A stretch of 64,000 bases of DNA from Corynebacterium efficiens YS-314 (GTDB lineage Bacteria > Actinomycetota > Actinomycetes > Mycobacteriales > Mycobacteriaceae), in NCBI RefSeq assembly GCF_000011305.1, contig NC_004369.1, positions 1,116,001 to 1,180,000 on the forward strand. Direction: 5' to 3'. The position numbers and the translations under genes were made by a program. Shown piece after piece: positions 16,886 to 26,601 of this stretch. Positions within the stretch are counted from its first letter, which is position 1. The number at the start of each line of letters is the position of its first letter. The notes below the pieces were generated by a model. That model was not told the origin of the DNA, made no database searches, and saw only the letters and a program-made list of their open reading frames with translations.

Positions 16886-17461
16886 ATGCGGGTGGCTGAC
16901 AATCGACCGAGAATCTTTCAGGGAAGCAGGGACATCGTGTTGTCCCTCATCGTCACCGGCATCGTGATGGTGGGTGCGGTGGGTTTCACCGGCATGTGCA
17001 CCTACAACCCGGGCGCCCCGGAACAGGGCCAGGCCCCGGAGGTCGATGCCTCCACGTTCATCTCCATGGAGGCGCGCGGCATGGACTTCGCGGTCCGTGA
17101 ACCGGTCACCCCTCAGGGGTGGGTGACCAACTCGGCGCGTCGTGCCGTCGTCGATGACACCCCCGCGCCGGTGATCGGTTATGTCACCGCCGATACCGGT
17201 TTCATCCAGCTCACCCAGACCGGTGAGACCGTCCAGGATGCCGTGGAGGGGTACGACGGCAGCTGGCGTGATTTCTCCGAGTCCTATGATCTGCAGGGCC
17301 GCACCGTGGAGATCTACACCTCCAGGCAGAGTGATGTGCGTGATCTCCGGGTGATGGACCTCAACGACGCCCGGATCCTGGTGTCCGGTGCCGCCACCGA
17401 CGAGGAGTTCAACGAACTGTTGTCTGCGGTCATCGACGCTGAGCCACTCGCCTCACCGTAA
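16886..17461 (+). CDS. DUF4245 membrane-anchored protein
   Basis: 191-residue protein with one N-terminal hydrophobic segment (IVLSLIVTGIVMVGAVGF, about residues 18-35) followed by an exported-looking domain. The sequence SMEARGMDFAVREPVTPQGWVTNSARRAVVDDTPAPVIGYVT matches the DUF4245 family of actinobacterial cell-envelope proteins. Function unknown. The start is uncertain: ATG 16886 has a GGAGGAGGG 16 bases upstream, too far to be ideal, and GTG 16892 is possible. It is convergent with xseB. Confidence 0.8.
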   Translation: MRVADNRPRIFQGSRDIVLSLIVTGIVMVGAVGFTGMCTYNPGAPEQGQAPEVDASTFISMEARGMDFAVREPVTPQGWVTNSARRAVVDDTPAPVIGYVTADTGFIQLTQTGETVQDAVEGYDGSWRDFSESYDLQGRTVEIYTSRQSDVRDLRVMDLNDARILVSGAATDEEFNELLSAVIDAEPLASP

Positions 17462-17464
17462 AAC

Positions 17465-17475
17465 GCTTATCGACG
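17465..17475 (+). repeat. GCTTRTCGACG motif copy, after DUF4245 stop
   Basis: A variant, forward, starting four bases beyond the stop, in noncoding DNA. Confidence 0.75.
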
Positions 17476-17511
17476 CCCACCCGCCCCCGTGCCCACGGTG
17501 GGGCGGGGGGC
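17476..17511. terminator. Imperfect GC-rich hairpin between convergent genes
   Basis: CCGTG and CACGG form the inner stem and runs of C and G extend it imperfectly. It lies between the DUF4245 gene and xseB and may stop both. Confidence 0.4.
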
Positions 17512-17512
17512 T

Positions 17513-17761
17513 TCAGGCCGGCTGGTTGCCCAGCGCCTGTTCCACCCGTTTGGAGGCGCCGGCGAGGTGTTCCTCGCATCGGCGTGCCAGTGACTCGCCG
17601 CGTTCCCAGTACCTCAGGGATTCATCCAGGCCCATCTGGCCGAGCTCGAGGATCTTGACGATCTCCACCAGCTCATCACGGGCCTGCTCATAGGACAGGG
17701 ACTCAACGGGCTCGAACTCGTAGTTTCCGGCGCCGGATCCGATGACATCGGGGTTGGTCAT
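17513..17761 (-). CDS. xseB: Exodeoxyribonuclease VII small subunit
   Basis: 82-residue acidic helical protein, the small subunit that associates in several copies with XseA. Its core [36 protein letters not shown] and [18 protein letters not shown] is the XseB family pattern. It lies 41 bases downstream of xseA, so the two are one operon. Exonuclease VII degrades single-stranded DNA from both ends and takes part in repair. Confidence 0.9.
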   Translation of the reverse strand: MTNPDVIGSGAGNYEFEPVESLSYEQARDELVEIVKILELGQMGLDESLRYWERGESLARRCEEHLAGASKRVEQALGNQPA

Positions 17762-17802
17762 GGTGGTGTTGCTCCTTGCACTTCGGGGTTTTTGTTAAGG
17801 GG

Positions 17803-19044
17803 TTAATCGGATTTCTGGGTGTTCATGGCCGCGGCGGTGATGGCACCGTCCGCCACACGGATACGCAGCTGGCTGCCCGGTGGGGTCTGCTCGATGGTGG
17901 TGACCACCTGGGGTGGGGTGCCGTCGCGGGGAACCACCTGCACCACGGAATAACCACGGGCCAGGGTGGCGGACGGGCCCAGGGCGGACACCTGCGCACG
18001 CAGGGAGGCGACCAGGGACTGTTCGGTTCGCAGCATGTGGTTGACATCGCGACGCAACAGCGACACCGCCCGCTCAACCTCCTCGCGACGGCGCACGATC
18101 GGGGTCATCGGATCGGCCAGCACCGGTCGGGTTCGGATGGAGGCCAGGGCCTGTTGTTCCCGCGCCACCCAGCCCCGCAGTGCTGCGGCTCCGCGGTCGC
18201 GCAGCTGGCGGATGAGCAGCCGTTCCTCATTGACATCCGGCACGACGCGTTTGGCCGCATCGGTGGGGGTGGCGGCCCGCAGGTCGGCCACATTATCCAG
18301 GATGGGGGTGTCCGGTTCATGCCCGATCGCCGAGACCACCGGTGTCTGCGCCGCGGCCACCGCCCGCTGCAGGGCCTCCTCGGAAAACGGCAGCAGATCT
18401 TCCACCGATCCGCCACCGCGGGCGATGATGATGACATCCACGCCCGGATCCTGATCGAGCTCGCCCAGGGCGGCGATGATCTCCGGGACCGCCGAGGCGC
18501 CCTGCACGGCGGTGTTGATCACCTTGAACTGCACCTCGGGCCACCGGTCACGGGCCACACTGAGGACATCCCGTTCCGCAGCCGAACCACGCCCGGTGAT
18601 CAGGCCGACACATTTCGGCAGGAACGGCAGGCGTTTCTTACGCGCCGGATCGAACAGGCCCTCGGCAGCCAGCTGCCTGCGCAGCTCCTCGATGCGGGCC
18701 AGCAACTGACCGATGCCCACCGGGCGGATGTCGGTGACCCACAGTGAGAAGGAACCACGCCCGGCGTAGAAGGCGGGCTTGCCGTAGACGATGACCCGGT
18801 CCCCGTCCTTCAGCGGGGTGGGGCGGTTGCGGATGATCTCGGTGGGGCAGGTCAGCTGCACCGAGACCTCCTGTTCCACATCACGCAGGGTGAGGTAGGA
18901 CAGCTTCCAGTTCGGTTTGACGTTGATCTGGGCGAGTTGTCCCTCCACCCACAGGTGGCCGAGACGCTCGATCCAGTTCTTCACCTGATTGTTGACATCA
19001 CGAACCGGCCAGGGAGTATCCGGGGTTGATTTTGCAGACGGCAC
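17803..19044 (-). CDS. xseA: Exodeoxyribonuclease VII large subunit
   Basis: 413-residue catalytic subunit. The N-terminal OB fold contains [32 protein letters not shown] and [20 protein letters not shown]. The catalytic domain has [19 protein letters not shown] and then [19 protein letters not shown], the family hallmark, and [28 protein letters not shown] helical region follows. The start is GTG 19044, with GGAG 12 bases upstream; the frame is open further but would run under the divergent ispH promoter. Divergent from ispH with 123 bases between starts. Confidence 0.9.
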   Translation of the reverse strand: MPSAKSTPDTPWPVRDVNNQVKNWIERLGHLWVEGQLAQINVKPNWKLSYLTLRDVEQEVSVQLTCPTEIIRNRPTPLKDGDRVIVYGKPAFYAGRGSFSLWVTDIRPVGIGQLLARIEELRRQLAAEGLFDPARKKRLPFLPKCVGLITGRGSAAERDVLSVARDRWPEVQFKVINTAVQGASAVPEIIAALGELDQDPGVDVIIIARGGGSVEDLLPFSEEALQRAVAAAQTPVVSAIGHEPDTPILDNVADLRAATPTDAAKRVVPDVNEERLLIRQLRDRGAAALRGWVAREQQALASIRTRPVLADPMTPIVRRREEVERAVSLLRRDVNHMLRTEQSLVASLRAQVSALGPSATLARGYSVVQVVPRDGTPPQVVTTIEQTPPGSQLRIRVADGAITAAAMNTQKSD

Positions 19045-19167
19045 GGGTGTGTGACGCTCCTTATTCCATCGGCCTGTGGTGAGGTTCCCCGCTGAAGACA
19101 ACAACCAGCAGGGAGGTACGGGTTCCCAGTCTAGGTGTTTGGCCAAAGGTTGGATACGCTGGGAGCC

Positions 19168-20145
19168 ATGAGCTCATCTGTATCCAGCCCCAGCCCTGAA
19201 ACCGGAAAGAAGATCCTGCTTGCCGCCCCACGCGGATACTGTGCCGGTGTTGACCGCGCGGTGGAAACCGTGGAACGTGCACTCGAGGAATACGGTGCCC
19301 CGATCTATGTGCGCAAGGAGATTGTGCATAACCGTTATGTGGTGGACACCCTCGCCGAAAAGGGTGTCATCTTCGTCGAGGAGGCCTCTGAGGCTCCGGA
19401 GGGTGCCCATATGGTGTTCTCCGCCCACGGCGTCAGCCCCGCCGTCAAGGAGGAGGCCGCGGCCAAGAACCTGCAGGCTATCGATGCCGCCTGCCCGCTG
19501 GTGACCAAGGTACACAATGAGGTCAAGCGTTTTGACAAGCAGGGTTTCCACATCCTGTTCATCGGCCACGAGGGCCATGAGGAGGTGGAGGGCACCATGG
19601 GGCATTCCCTGGACCGCACCCACCTGGTGGACGGCATCGAGAGCATTCCCGGCCTGCCGGCGTTCCTCGCCGATGAGCCGAACCTCATCTGGTTGTCCCA
19701 GACCACCCTGTCGGTGGATGAGACCATGGAGATCGTCCGTGAGCTCAAGAAGGTCTACCCCCAGCTGCAGGACCCGCCGTCCGATGACATCTGTTATGCC
19801 ACCCAGAACCGTCAGGTTGCCGTCAAGGCCATCGCAGAGCGCTGCGATCTGATGATTGTGGTCGGTTCCACCAACTCCTCGAACTCGGTGCGTCTGGTCG
19901 AGGTCGCCCTGCAGGCCGGCGCGAAGAACGCCTACCTGGTTGATTACGCCCACCAGATCGACGAGGCCTGGCTGGACGGTGTGCAGACCATCGGTATCTC
20001 CTCCGGTGCGTCCGTCCCGGAGATCCTGGTCACCGGTGTCCTGGAGCGCCTGGCGGGTTACGGTTTCGATGATGTGGAGGAGGTCACCACGGCCGCCGAG
20101 AAGATCGTCTTCGCACTGCCGCGTGTACTGCGCCCGGCGCGCTAG
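19168..20145 (+). CDS. ispH: 4-hydroxy-3-methylbut-2-enyl diphosphate reductase
   Basis: Last enzyme of the MEP pathway, forming isopentenyl and dimethylallyl diphosphate with a 4Fe-4S cluster. The three cluster cysteines are Cys25 ([10 protein letters not shown]), Cys109 (ACPLVTKVH) and Cys209 (CYATQNRQ). The active-site histidines appear in SAHGVSP and [10 protein letters not shown], and the late [10 protein letters not shown] is also conserved. 325 residues, normal. GGGAG sits only two bases before ATG 19168, so translation may be leaderless. A strong hairpin follows the gene. Confidence 0.95.
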   Translation: MSSSVSSPSPETGKKILLAAPRGYCAGVDRAVETVERALEEYGAPIYVRKEIVHNRYVVDTLAEKGVIFVEEASEAPEGAHMVFSAHGVSPAVKEEAAAKNLQAIDAACPLVTKVHNEVKRFDKQGFHILFIGHEGHEEVEGTMGHSLDRTHLVDGIESIPGLPAFLADEPNLIWLSQTTLSVDETMEIVRELKKVYPQLQDPPSDDICYATQNRQVAVKAIAERCDLMIVVGSTNSSNSVRLVEVALQAGAKNAYLVDYAHQIDEAWLDGVQTIGISSGASVPEILVTGVLERLAGYGFDDVEEVTTAAEKIVFALPRVLRPAR

Positions 20146-20157
20146 ACCTGGTTGCTG

Positions 20158-20189
20158 AAAGAGCCCGGGGGGTCACCCCCGGGCTCTTT
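20158..20189. terminator. Bidirectional terminator after ispH
   Basis: AAAGAGCCCGGGGG and its complement form a perfect 14-bp stem around GTCA, ending in CTTT on the plus strand and again CTTT on the minus strand. It lies between convergent genes. Confidence 0.88.
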
Positions 20190-20190
20190 G

Positions 20191-20955
20191 TCAGTTGTAC
20201 AGGTCATCATCCAGCGATGGGCGCCGTCGTGGTGGGATGGGTGGGGGAGCTTGTCGACGCTCCACCTGCCCCGCCCGTGGCATCTCCCGCTGGATCTTCT
20301 CCACCGGTCGGGATAACTCACGACGCCGCTCCTGGTTCCGGCGGATCAGCTCATCCACGGTGACCTGGCGGCTGGTCAGATCCTGGTTAGCGGAGGACCT
20401 GCGCGACCGGGCCCGGGACGCCTGCGCCCGTGCCCGGCTGGCCTCGGTGGCATTGGTGCGGTCGGCCTCCCGCTGGGCCTTCCGGGCCTGCTCACCGGTC
20501 AGCTGCAGATGCTGCTGACTACGCCGGAGGAGCTTGATGCGGACCACACCGATGACGGTGGCGAGGATGGTCACCATGATCAGGGTGGGGAACATCTCAG
20601 CCAGGGGATAGATGGCGGTGAGAACCGCCGTGGTGGACAATCCCTGCCCACCGGAGATGCCCTGCTGGGCCACCAGCCACGAAGTCAGTGGGGTCATGAT
20701 GCCGAACAGCAGGGGCATGGAGGCCACGGTGATAAACAGTCCCCGGGCCTCGATCAGCAGGGTGACGGCGAGACTGCAGATGATGAAGAGCAGCTGGTAG
20801 GGCAGTCCGATGGTGCCGAACAGCAGGCTCACGAGCAGCCCCGTCACCAGCGACGCCAGAACCACGGCGGGGCCGGACCATGTGGGCAGACCCACGAAGG
20901 GGGTCTGCTGGTCCGGTCTTGATCTTCTCCTCGGCGCTGCTGATCCATGTGACAC
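20191..20955 (-). CDS. DUF6542-type membrane protein with basic C-terminal tail
   Basis: 254-residue protein with four to five predicted membrane segments in residues 28 to about 140 (AVVLASLVTGLLVSLLFG, LLFIICSLAVTLLI, TLIMVTILATVIGVV and others). It then has a long cytoplasmic-looking tail rich in Arg, Gln and Ala, likely a coiled coil (QLTGEQARKAQREADRTNA), and a proline-rich end. The membrane part fits DUF6542 of actinobacteria. Function unknown. It occurs next to ispH in related species, as I recall. Confidence 0.72.
   Translation of the reverse strand: MSHGSAAPRRRSRPDQQTPFVGLPTWSGPAVVLASLVTGLLVSLLFGTIGLPYQLLFIICSLAVTLLIEARGLFITVASMPLLFGIMTPLTSWLVAQQGISGGQGLSTTAVLTAIYPLAEMFPTLIMVTILATVIGVVRIKLLRRSQQHLQLTGEQARKAQREADRTNATEASRARAQASRARSRRSSANQDLTSRQVTVDELIRRNQERRRELSRPVEKIQREMPRAGQVERRQAPPPIPPRRRPSLDDDLYN
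20249..20259 (+). repeat. GCTTRTCGACG motif copy, end of DUF6542 gene
   Basis: G variant. Within the C-terminal coding region on the minus strand, where it reads Arg-Arg-Gln-Ala. Confidence 0.7.
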
Positions 20956-21057
20956 GAGTGATTACTCTACCGGTCCCGGCACGGAAAACAGGACTCCACC
21001 ACCCGGTTCAGGGCAGTGAAGATCCCGGTGCGGGGGATCCGGGGTGGTGGGGTGGGG

Positions 21058-21068
21058 CGTCGATAAGC
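21058..21068 (-). repeat. GCTTRTCGACG motif copy, intergenic
   Basis: A variant, reverse, in the 132-base gap before the AI-2E transporter end. Continues into GCCCCACCCC on its strand. Confidence 0.75.
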
Positions 21069-21087
21069 GTCACGGTGACCCGCGCGC

Positions 21088-22554
21088 CTACTTCCGGCGG
21101 CGCATCAGGTCGAGCGCCCGGGCGGTGAGTTTCCTACCCTGGGAGAGGCGTTTCTTCAACATGGCGCGGCGCAGCTCGTTGACATCCGTGGTGGGTTCCT
21201 CCACCAGTACGGCGGCCAGGTCGTCGGGTTCTGCCACCGTGTCCACGGGCTTCTGGTCGGGAAGGGCATTGCGGTAGTAATCCCGGCGCAGTTGTGCACC
21301 GCGTTCGGTGACGCTGCGCCCGGCCAGGCGTCCGTAGGGGGTGGCGTAGGTGAGATCGCGGTAGTTCTTCTCCCCGGCCTGGACAGAGATGACCTCCTGG
21401 AAGTAGCGGAACGCCACCGCGATCATCGCGGCAACCGGTACCGCCAGGAACGCACCGATGATGCCGAACAGGGTGCCGCCCACCGTCACCGACAGCAGGA
21501 CGATCACCGGGTGCAGATTCATGGCCTTGGACTGCAGGATGGGGGAGAGGATATTGCCCTCCAGCTGCTGGACAGCCACCACGATGATCAGCACGATCAC
21601 CGCCTCGGTGAACCCGAGGGAGACCAGGGCGACAATGACAGCCAGCGCACCCGCGGTGAAGGCACCGACGATGGGGATGAACCCGGCGACAAAGGTGATC
21701 ACCGACAGTGCGAAGGCCATGGGCACCCCGACGATGACCAGGCCGATGCCGATGAAGACGGCATCCACCGCGGACACGATCGCCTGCGCCCGGATGAACC
21801 CGGCCAGTGTGTTCCACGCACGGGTCAACAGTTCGGTCAGGTGCCAGCCGGAGGTCTCCCCCACGGCCTGACGGCCCCAGGACAGGAACCTGTCGCCATC
21901 CTTGAGGAAGAAGAAGGTGAGCACGAGCACCACACCGAGGGTGATGATCACGCTGGTGGCCATACCCAGACCGGAGAAGATCTCCCCGGCGATCGTGCCC
22001 GCCTGGTTCTGCAGCCATCCGACGACCTCGTTGAAGAAGTTGTCCACGTCATTGGCATCCAGGTTGAAGGGGTCACCCTGCAACCACAACTGCACGCTGA
22101 GGATGCCGTCGAAGACCTGGTAGTACAGCGTCTGGGACTGCCGGGCGATGCTGGGGGCGATCAACCAGAACACGCCTGCGATGGCGGCGAAGAAGATGAT
22201 GATGGTGGTCACCGCGGCCAGGGCCGGCGGGAATTTCAGTTTCCGCAGCCACATGTTCGGGGTGGAGAGCACCGTGCACACGATCAGGGCGAGGATCACC
22301 GGCAACACACCCCGCCACAGCTGGCCCAGGATCAACCAACCGACATACGCGGCCACGGCGATGAACAGGATGCGCAGGCTCCATACAGAGACCCGCCGCA
22401 CACTGTCCCCGATCACCACTGACCGGTCGATGCGGGCGGGGTAGTCGATGTTCCCCGGGGAGTCCCCACGGGAATCCTTCAGGTCATCCAGGTCATCCAT
22501 GTTATTGCCCACAAAGGCATCGAGTCGTTCTGGGAAATCTTCCGTCCTTGCCAC
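21088..22554 (-). CDS. AI-2E family transporter (PerM/YdiK-like)
   Basis: 488-residue membrane protein. After an acidic 50-residue N-terminal tail there are seven to eight hydrophobic segments. The family core is visible as FIRAQAIVSAVDAVFIGIGL, GFIPIVGAFTAGALAVIVAL, QQLEGNILSPILQSKAMNLHPVIV and GGTLFGIIGAFLAVPVAAM. A 110-residue hydrophilic tail follows. Members were named for autoinducer-2 export but others act as sodium/proton antiporters, so the substrate is open. The start at ATG 22554 gives an N-terminus without similarity. Confidence 0.82.
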   Translation of the reverse strand: MARTEDFPERLDAFVGNNMDDLDDLKDSRGDSPGNIDYPARIDRSVVIGDSVRRVSVWSLRILFIAVAAYVGWLILGQLWRGVLPVILALIVCTVLSTPNMWLRKLKFPPALAAVTTIIIFFAAIAGVFWLIAPSIARQSQTLYYQVFDGILSVQLWLQGDPFNLDANDVDNFFNEVVGWLQNQAGTIAGEIFSGLGMATSVIITLGVVLVLTFFFLKDGDRFLSWGRQAVGETSGWHLTELLTRAWNTLAGFIRAQAIVSAVDAVFIGIGLVIVGVPMAFALSVITFVAGFIPIVGAFTAGALAVIVALVSLGFTEAVIVLIIVVAVQQLEGNILSPILQSKAMNLHPVIVLLSVTVGGTLFGIIGAFLAVPVAAMIAVAFRYFQEVISVQAGEKNYRDLTYATPYGRLAGRSVTERGAQLRRDYYRNALPDQKPVDTVAEPDDLAAVLVEEPTTDVNELRRAMLKKRLSQGRKLTARALDLMRRRK

Positions 22555-22609
22555 GGTTTCCCATTCTGCCCCGAAACAGTGTCCGTGGCATAAGACACCC
22601 CCGTATGAC

Positions 22610-22792
22610 CTACTGGGATGGTGCCCGGCCGAGCTCCTGCCCGATCAAAACGGTGTCGGTGGCATAGGGAGAGGTGCCGAAGGCGCCGGTGCGCTCATCT
22701 GGTTCCCTGCGCAGGGCGAGGGCGCTGACCACCAGTCCACCCCAGATGATGACGATGAACAGGATCATCATGATAATTGCCGGTGTGCTCAT
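22610..22792 (-). CDS. metS: Methionine/alanine importer small subunit MetS
   Basis: 60-residue protein with one membrane helix (PAIIMMILFIVIIWGGLVVSALAL) and a short polar tail. It overlaps the metP stop as ATGA, exactly the arrangement of metP-metS in C. glutamicum, where MetS is needed for MetP activity. The partner identity comes from gene order and the small-subunit form; only the helix and the tail EPDERTGAF can be compared here. Confidence 0.87.
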   Translation of the reverse strand: MSTPAIIMMILFIVIIWGGLVVSALALRREPDERTGAFGTSPYATDTVLIGQELGRAPSQ

Positions 22793-24486
22793 GGTGTTGT
22801 TCTTCCTTCCGGGGTGGTGTTGGTGATCACGGGGACCGCCAGGGCGTTCTCGGTGGGGTCGAAAGGCTCGAAGTCCGCGTCGGAGCCCCAACGACGCGGG
22901 CGGTGGTAGGCCCGCCTGAATTCCGGCAGAACACCAAAATCCGAACCGGGGGGACCATCGACACTGAGGTGGCTGGGCCATGGCACCAGCGGGGCGATGA
23001 TGGCCACCACCACGATGATGGCGAGGACCGCCCAGCCGAACAGTGCCACCTGCAGTTCGGAGTAACCCCCGTAGGGTTCCTGGGACAGGGTGATCAGTTC
23101 CTGAATGAGGGTGAACCCCAGCACCAGGGTGGTGATGTTGACCACGCAGATGCGCCAGAGGGTGTTGACGCGGAAGGAGGACACCGAGTTCAGGTGCATG
23201 GAGAACTCATCGATGCGGCGCAGCACCCAGTCGACAACAATGACCACGATCAGGGCGATGGCGACGATGCCCACGTTGTTGGTGAACTTGTCCATGATGT
23301 CCAGGGTTGCCAGACCGGAGGTTGTGGAAAACAGCATCAGGGACAGAATCGCCATGACCACCCCCACACTGACGGCCGCGGTCTTGCGCTGTAGGTCGAA
23401 TTTGTCCTTGACAGCGGAGACCACCACCTCCAGTAGTGAGAACAACGAGGTGAAACCGGCGAGGAAGAGGGAGGCGAAGAACAGGAACCCGAACAGCCCA
23501 CCCAGGGGCATCTGGTTGATGATGGCAGGGAACGCCACGAATGCCAGGCCGATACCGGAGGTGGCCACCTCATCGACCGCCACGTTGGCCTGCACCGCCA
23601 TGAAACCGAGTGCCGCGAAGACACCGATGCCGGCGAGCACCTCAAAGGAGGAGTTGGCGAAACCGGTGACCAGACCGGTGCCGGTCAGGTTGGTGCGGGG
23701 CTTCAGGTAGGAGGAGTAGGTGAGCATGATGCCGAAACCGACCGACAGGGAGAAGAAGATCTGCCCATAGGCTGCAACCCACACCGTCGGGTTGGTCAGT
23801 GCACTCCAGTCCGGGGTGAACAGGGCATCCAGGCCGACCTCCGCACCGGGCAGGAACACCGCGCGGATACAGACGATGAGGAAGGTGATGACCAGGATCG
23901 GCATGAAGATCATCGACACCTTGCCGATGCCCTTGTCCACGCCGACCGCCAGCACGATGATGGCCAGTAACCATACGAAGAACAGGGCGAGCGCGATCTG
24001 CGGGACGATATCCAGGGAGAAGGCTGACTCAGCGTCGAATTGCAGGAAGTCACTGAAGAAGTAGGTGTCCGGGTCATCACCCCAGGCCTGGGTGAGAGAC
24101 TTGATGGCATACAGGCCGGCCCAGCCGATGATCACGGCATAGTAGATCGTGATGAAGAAGGCGATGCCCACCTGGATCCAGCCGAGGGGTTCGGTGCGCT
24201 TCTTGAACCGCCGGAACACCAGGGGGGCACTGCCGCGGTAGCGGTGGCCGAGCGCGAAATCCAGGAACAGCAGCGGGATACCCGCCGTCAGGAGTGCGAT
24301 CAGGTAGGGGATGAGGAAGGCGCCACCACCGTTGTCGTAGGCAACGTAGGGGAATCGCCAGATATTGCCCAGGCCGACGGCCGAACCGATGGCCGCGAGC
24401 ATGAACACATAACGTGAGGAGAAGACTTCGCGGCGCTGTGGGCCAGTGGTGGAGGAGGGAGTGGACGCAGGGGAGGGCGAAGACAT
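22789..24486 (-). CDS. metP: Sodium-dependent methionine/alanine transporter MetP (NSS family)
   Basis: 565-residue neurotransmitter:sodium symporter family protein. Helix 1 has the sodium-binding signature AAIGSAVGLGNIWRFPYVAYDNGGGAFLIPY; helix 6 shows AYGQIFFSLSVGFGIMLTYSSYL. About 12 hydrophobic helices. In C. glutamicum the homologue takes up methionine and alanine with sodium and requires MetS. ATG 24486 is preceded by GAAGGAG with seven bases of spacing. A long open leader upstream (to 24741) is not coding: it runs under the divergent gene. Confidence 0.9.
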   Translation of the reverse strand: MSSPSPASTPSSTTGPQRREVFSSRYVFMLAAIGSAVGLGNIWRFPYVAYDNGGGAFLIPYLIALLTAGIPLLFLDFALGHRYRGSAPLVFRRFKKRTEPLGWIQVGIAFFITIYYAVIIGWAGLYAIKSLTQAWGDDPDTYFFSDFLQFDAESAFSLDIVPQIALALFFVWLLAIIVLAVGVDKGIGKVSMIFMPILVITFLIVCIRAVFLPGAEVGLDALFTPDWSALTNPTVWVAAYGQIFFSLSVGFGIMLTYSSYLKPRTNLTGTGLVTGFANSSFEVLAGIGVFAALGFMAVQANVAVDEVATSGIGLAFVAFPAIINQMPLGGLFGFLFFASLFLAGFTSLFSLLEVVVSAVKDKFDLQRKTAAVSVGVVMAILSLMLFSTTSGLATLDIMDKFTNNVGIVAIALIVVIVVDWVLRRIDEFSMHLNSVSSFRVNTLWRICVVNITTLVLGFTLIQELITLSQEPYGGYSELQVALFGWAVLAIIVVVAIIAPLVPWPSHLSVDGPPGSDFGVLPEFRRAYHRPRRWGSDADFEPFDPTENALAVPVITNTTPEGRTTP

Positions 24487-24673
24487 CGTTGAAGCTCCTT
24501 CAATGTGAGGAGTAACAAGGGGAGGTGGTCGCCGGGCAACCCATGGGGGTAGGTATGGGATGCCTGACACCGATCTACGGATGTGCGATGAAAGTACCAC
24601 AGTAAAGTGACCTAGACTACAGATTGGACTTCTTTCCAGACACGCCCCCACCCATTCGGAAGGGTATCCACCC

Positions 24674-25429
24674 ATGGACACCGCACTGTTTGATTCCCAC
24701 CTCCACATCATCGACCCGGGCTTCCCGCTGGTGGAGAACAACGGTTATCTCCCTCCGACCTTCACCGTGGGGGACTACGGCACCCGGGTGGCCGGTTTGA
24801 ACGTGCTCGGCGGGGCGGTGGTCTCCGGGTCCTTCCAGGCATTCGACCAGTCCTACCTGCGCGATGCTTTACGACGCCTGGGCCCCCGTTTCGTCGGCGT
24901 CACCCAGATACCCGCCACCACCTCCGATGAGCGGATCCTTGAACTGCATGCCATGGGTGTGCGGGCCGTCCGCGTCAACCTGGCCCGGGGAGGTTCCGCT
25001 GAGGCGGGCGACCTGGACCGTCTGGCGCGCCGGGTCCACGAGGTGGCCGGGTGGCACACGGAACTCTATGTCACTGAGCTGGCTCCGGTGGCGGAGGTGG
25101 TGCGTGGGCTCCCGGCGGTGAGCATCGACCACCTGGGCATGCGGTCGGAGAACCTGCCGGTGCTGCTTGATCTGGTGGATGAGGGTGTCATGGTCAAGGC
25201 CACCGGGTTCGGGCGGGTGGATCTGGATCCGGTGGCGGCGATGCGGGCCATCGTGGGTGTCAACCCCGGGGCGTTGATGGTGGGGACGGATCTGCCGTCG
25301 ACACGCGCCCGTCGGCCCTTTGCCGACGCCGACCTCGAGCTCGCGGCCGAGGCGGTGGGGGCGGAGAACCTCGAGGCGGTTTTCCACGGCAACGCCGAGG
25401 CCCTCTACCTGGGTGGGCACAACACTTGA
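24674..25429 (+). CDS. Amidohydrolase-2 family TIM-barrel hydrolase
   Basis: 251-residue protein starting with the metal-binding motif ALFDSHLHIIDPGFP of amidohydrolase-2 / dicarboxylate-hydrolase-like enzymes. A second histidine is in VSIDHLGMRSENLPVLL, and the catalytic aspartate fits LMVGTDLPSTRARRPF. Related to 2-pyrone-4,6-dicarboxylate hydrolase, though no aromatic pathway is nearby, so substrate unknown. It ends 14 bases before ychF and may be cotranscribed with it. Confidence 0.8.
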   Translation: MDTALFDSHLHIIDPGFPLVENNGYLPPTFTVGDYGTRVAGLNVLGGAVVSGSFQAFDQSYLRDALRRLGPRFVGVTQIPATTSDERILELHAMGVRAVRVNLARGGSAEAGDLDRLARRVHEVAGWHTELYVTELAPVAEVVRGLPAVSIDHLGMRSENLPVLLDLVDEGVMVKATGFGRVDLDPVAAMRAIVGVNPGALMVGTDLPSTRARRPFADADLELAAEAVGAENLEAVFHGNAEALYLGGHNT

Positions 25430-25443
25430 TAGGATGACTGCCC

Positions 25444-26529
25444 GTGAGCCTTACTCTTGGAATTGTCGGCCTGCCCAATGTTGGCAAGTCCACCCTCTTT
25501 AATGCCCTGACCCGTAACGATGTGCTGGCCGCGAACTACCCCTTCGCCACCATCGAACCGAACATCGGGTTGGTTGAACTGCCCGATGACCGCCTGCCCC
25601 GCCTGGCGGAGATCTTCGGTTCCGAGCGCATCCTGCCTGCCACCGTGTCCTTCGTGGACATCGCCGGCATCGTCAAGGGCGCCTCCGAGGGCGAGGGCAT
25701 GGGCAACGCCTTCCTGGCCAATATCCGCGAGGCGGACGCCATCTGCCAGGTGGTCCGTGCCTTCAGTGATGACAATGTCATCCACGTCGACGGCCGCGTC
25801 GACCCGGCCAATGACATCTCCGTGATCAACACCGAGCTGATCCTGGCTGACCTGCAGACCATCGAAAAGGCCATCCCGCGCCTGGAGAAGGAATCCCGCA
25901 AGGACAAGTCCCTGGTGGAGACCCTCGATGAGGTGAAGAAGGCCCAGGCCATCCTCGAGGATGACCGCACGCTGTTCTCCGCAGCGAAGAACGGTGAGGT
26001 CGACCTGACGCTCATCCGCGACCTGCACCTGATGACCGCCAAGCCCTTCCTCTATGTCTTCAACTCCGACGAGGAGGTGCTGACCGACGAGGCAAAGAAG
26101 GAAGAACTCCGCGCACTCGTGGCACCGGCGGACTGCGTCTTCCTGGACGCCCAGACCGAGACCGAACTGCTCGAACTGGACGAGGAGGAGGCAGCCGAGC
26201 TGCTCGAATCCGTCGGCCAGACCGAACCCGGCCTGCACTCCCTGGCCCGCGCCGGTTTCGAGACCCTCGGCCTGCAGACCTACCTCACCGCAGGACCGAA
26301 GGAAACCCGCGCCTGGACCATCCGCAAGGGCGACACCGCGCCCCAGGCGGCAGGTGTCATCCACACCGACTTCGAACGCGGCTTCATCAAGGCCGAGATC
26401 GTCTCCTTCGACGACCTCGAGGCAGCCGGTTCCATGGCCGAGGCCAAGGCCCAGGGCAAGGTCCGCCAGGAGGGCAAGGACTACGTCATGGCCGATGGCG
26501 ACGTGGTGGAGTTCAAGTTCAACGTTTAG
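25444..26529 (+). CDS. ychF: Redox-regulated ATPase YchF
   Basis: 361-residue Obg-family P-loop protein. The P-loop is GLPNVGKST (residues 9-17), switch/G3 is VDIAGIVKGASEGEG, and the fourth motif is FNSDEE, the NxxE form that makes this family prefer ATP over GTP. A helical insert (residues 130-200) and a C-terminal TGS domain ending DGDVVEFKFNV follow. YchF binds ribosomes and affects stress responses. The start is GTG 25444; the TIM-barrel hydrolase gene ends only 14 bases upstream. Confidence 0.95.
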   Translation: MSLTLGIVGLPNVGKSTLFNALTRNDVLAANYPFATIEPNIGLVELPDDRLPRLAEIFGSERILPATVSFVDIAGIVKGASEGEGMGNAFLANIREADAICQVVRAFSDDNVIHVDGRVDPANDISVINTELILADLQTIEKAIPRLEKESRKDKSLVETLDEVKKAQAILEDDRTLFSAAKNGEVDLTLIRDLHLMTAKPFLYVFNSDEEVLTDEAKKEELRALVAPADCVFLDAQTETELLELDEEEAAELLESVGQTEPGLHSLARAGFETLGLQTYLTAGPKETRAWTIRKGDTAPQAAGVIHTDFERGFIKAEIVSFDDLEAAGSMAEAKAQGKVRQEGKDYVMADGDVVEFKFNV

Positions 26530-26601
26530 GGTCAACGGTCGGGCACGGGATTTCCGGTGGTGTTCACCTGTCGTTGACCTGTGTGCGCTACCGTCGGCTG
26601 C

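Noticed and set aside
21292..22422. Plus-strand frame of 376 codons.
   Set aside because: Antisense to the AI-2E family transporter; low-complexity His/Asp/Gly composition.
24608..24630. TAGACT near the metP and TIM-barrel promoter looked like a McbR half site.
   Set aside because: The second arm is absent at the needed distance, and TAGACT also serves as a plausible -10 element for the plus-strand gene.
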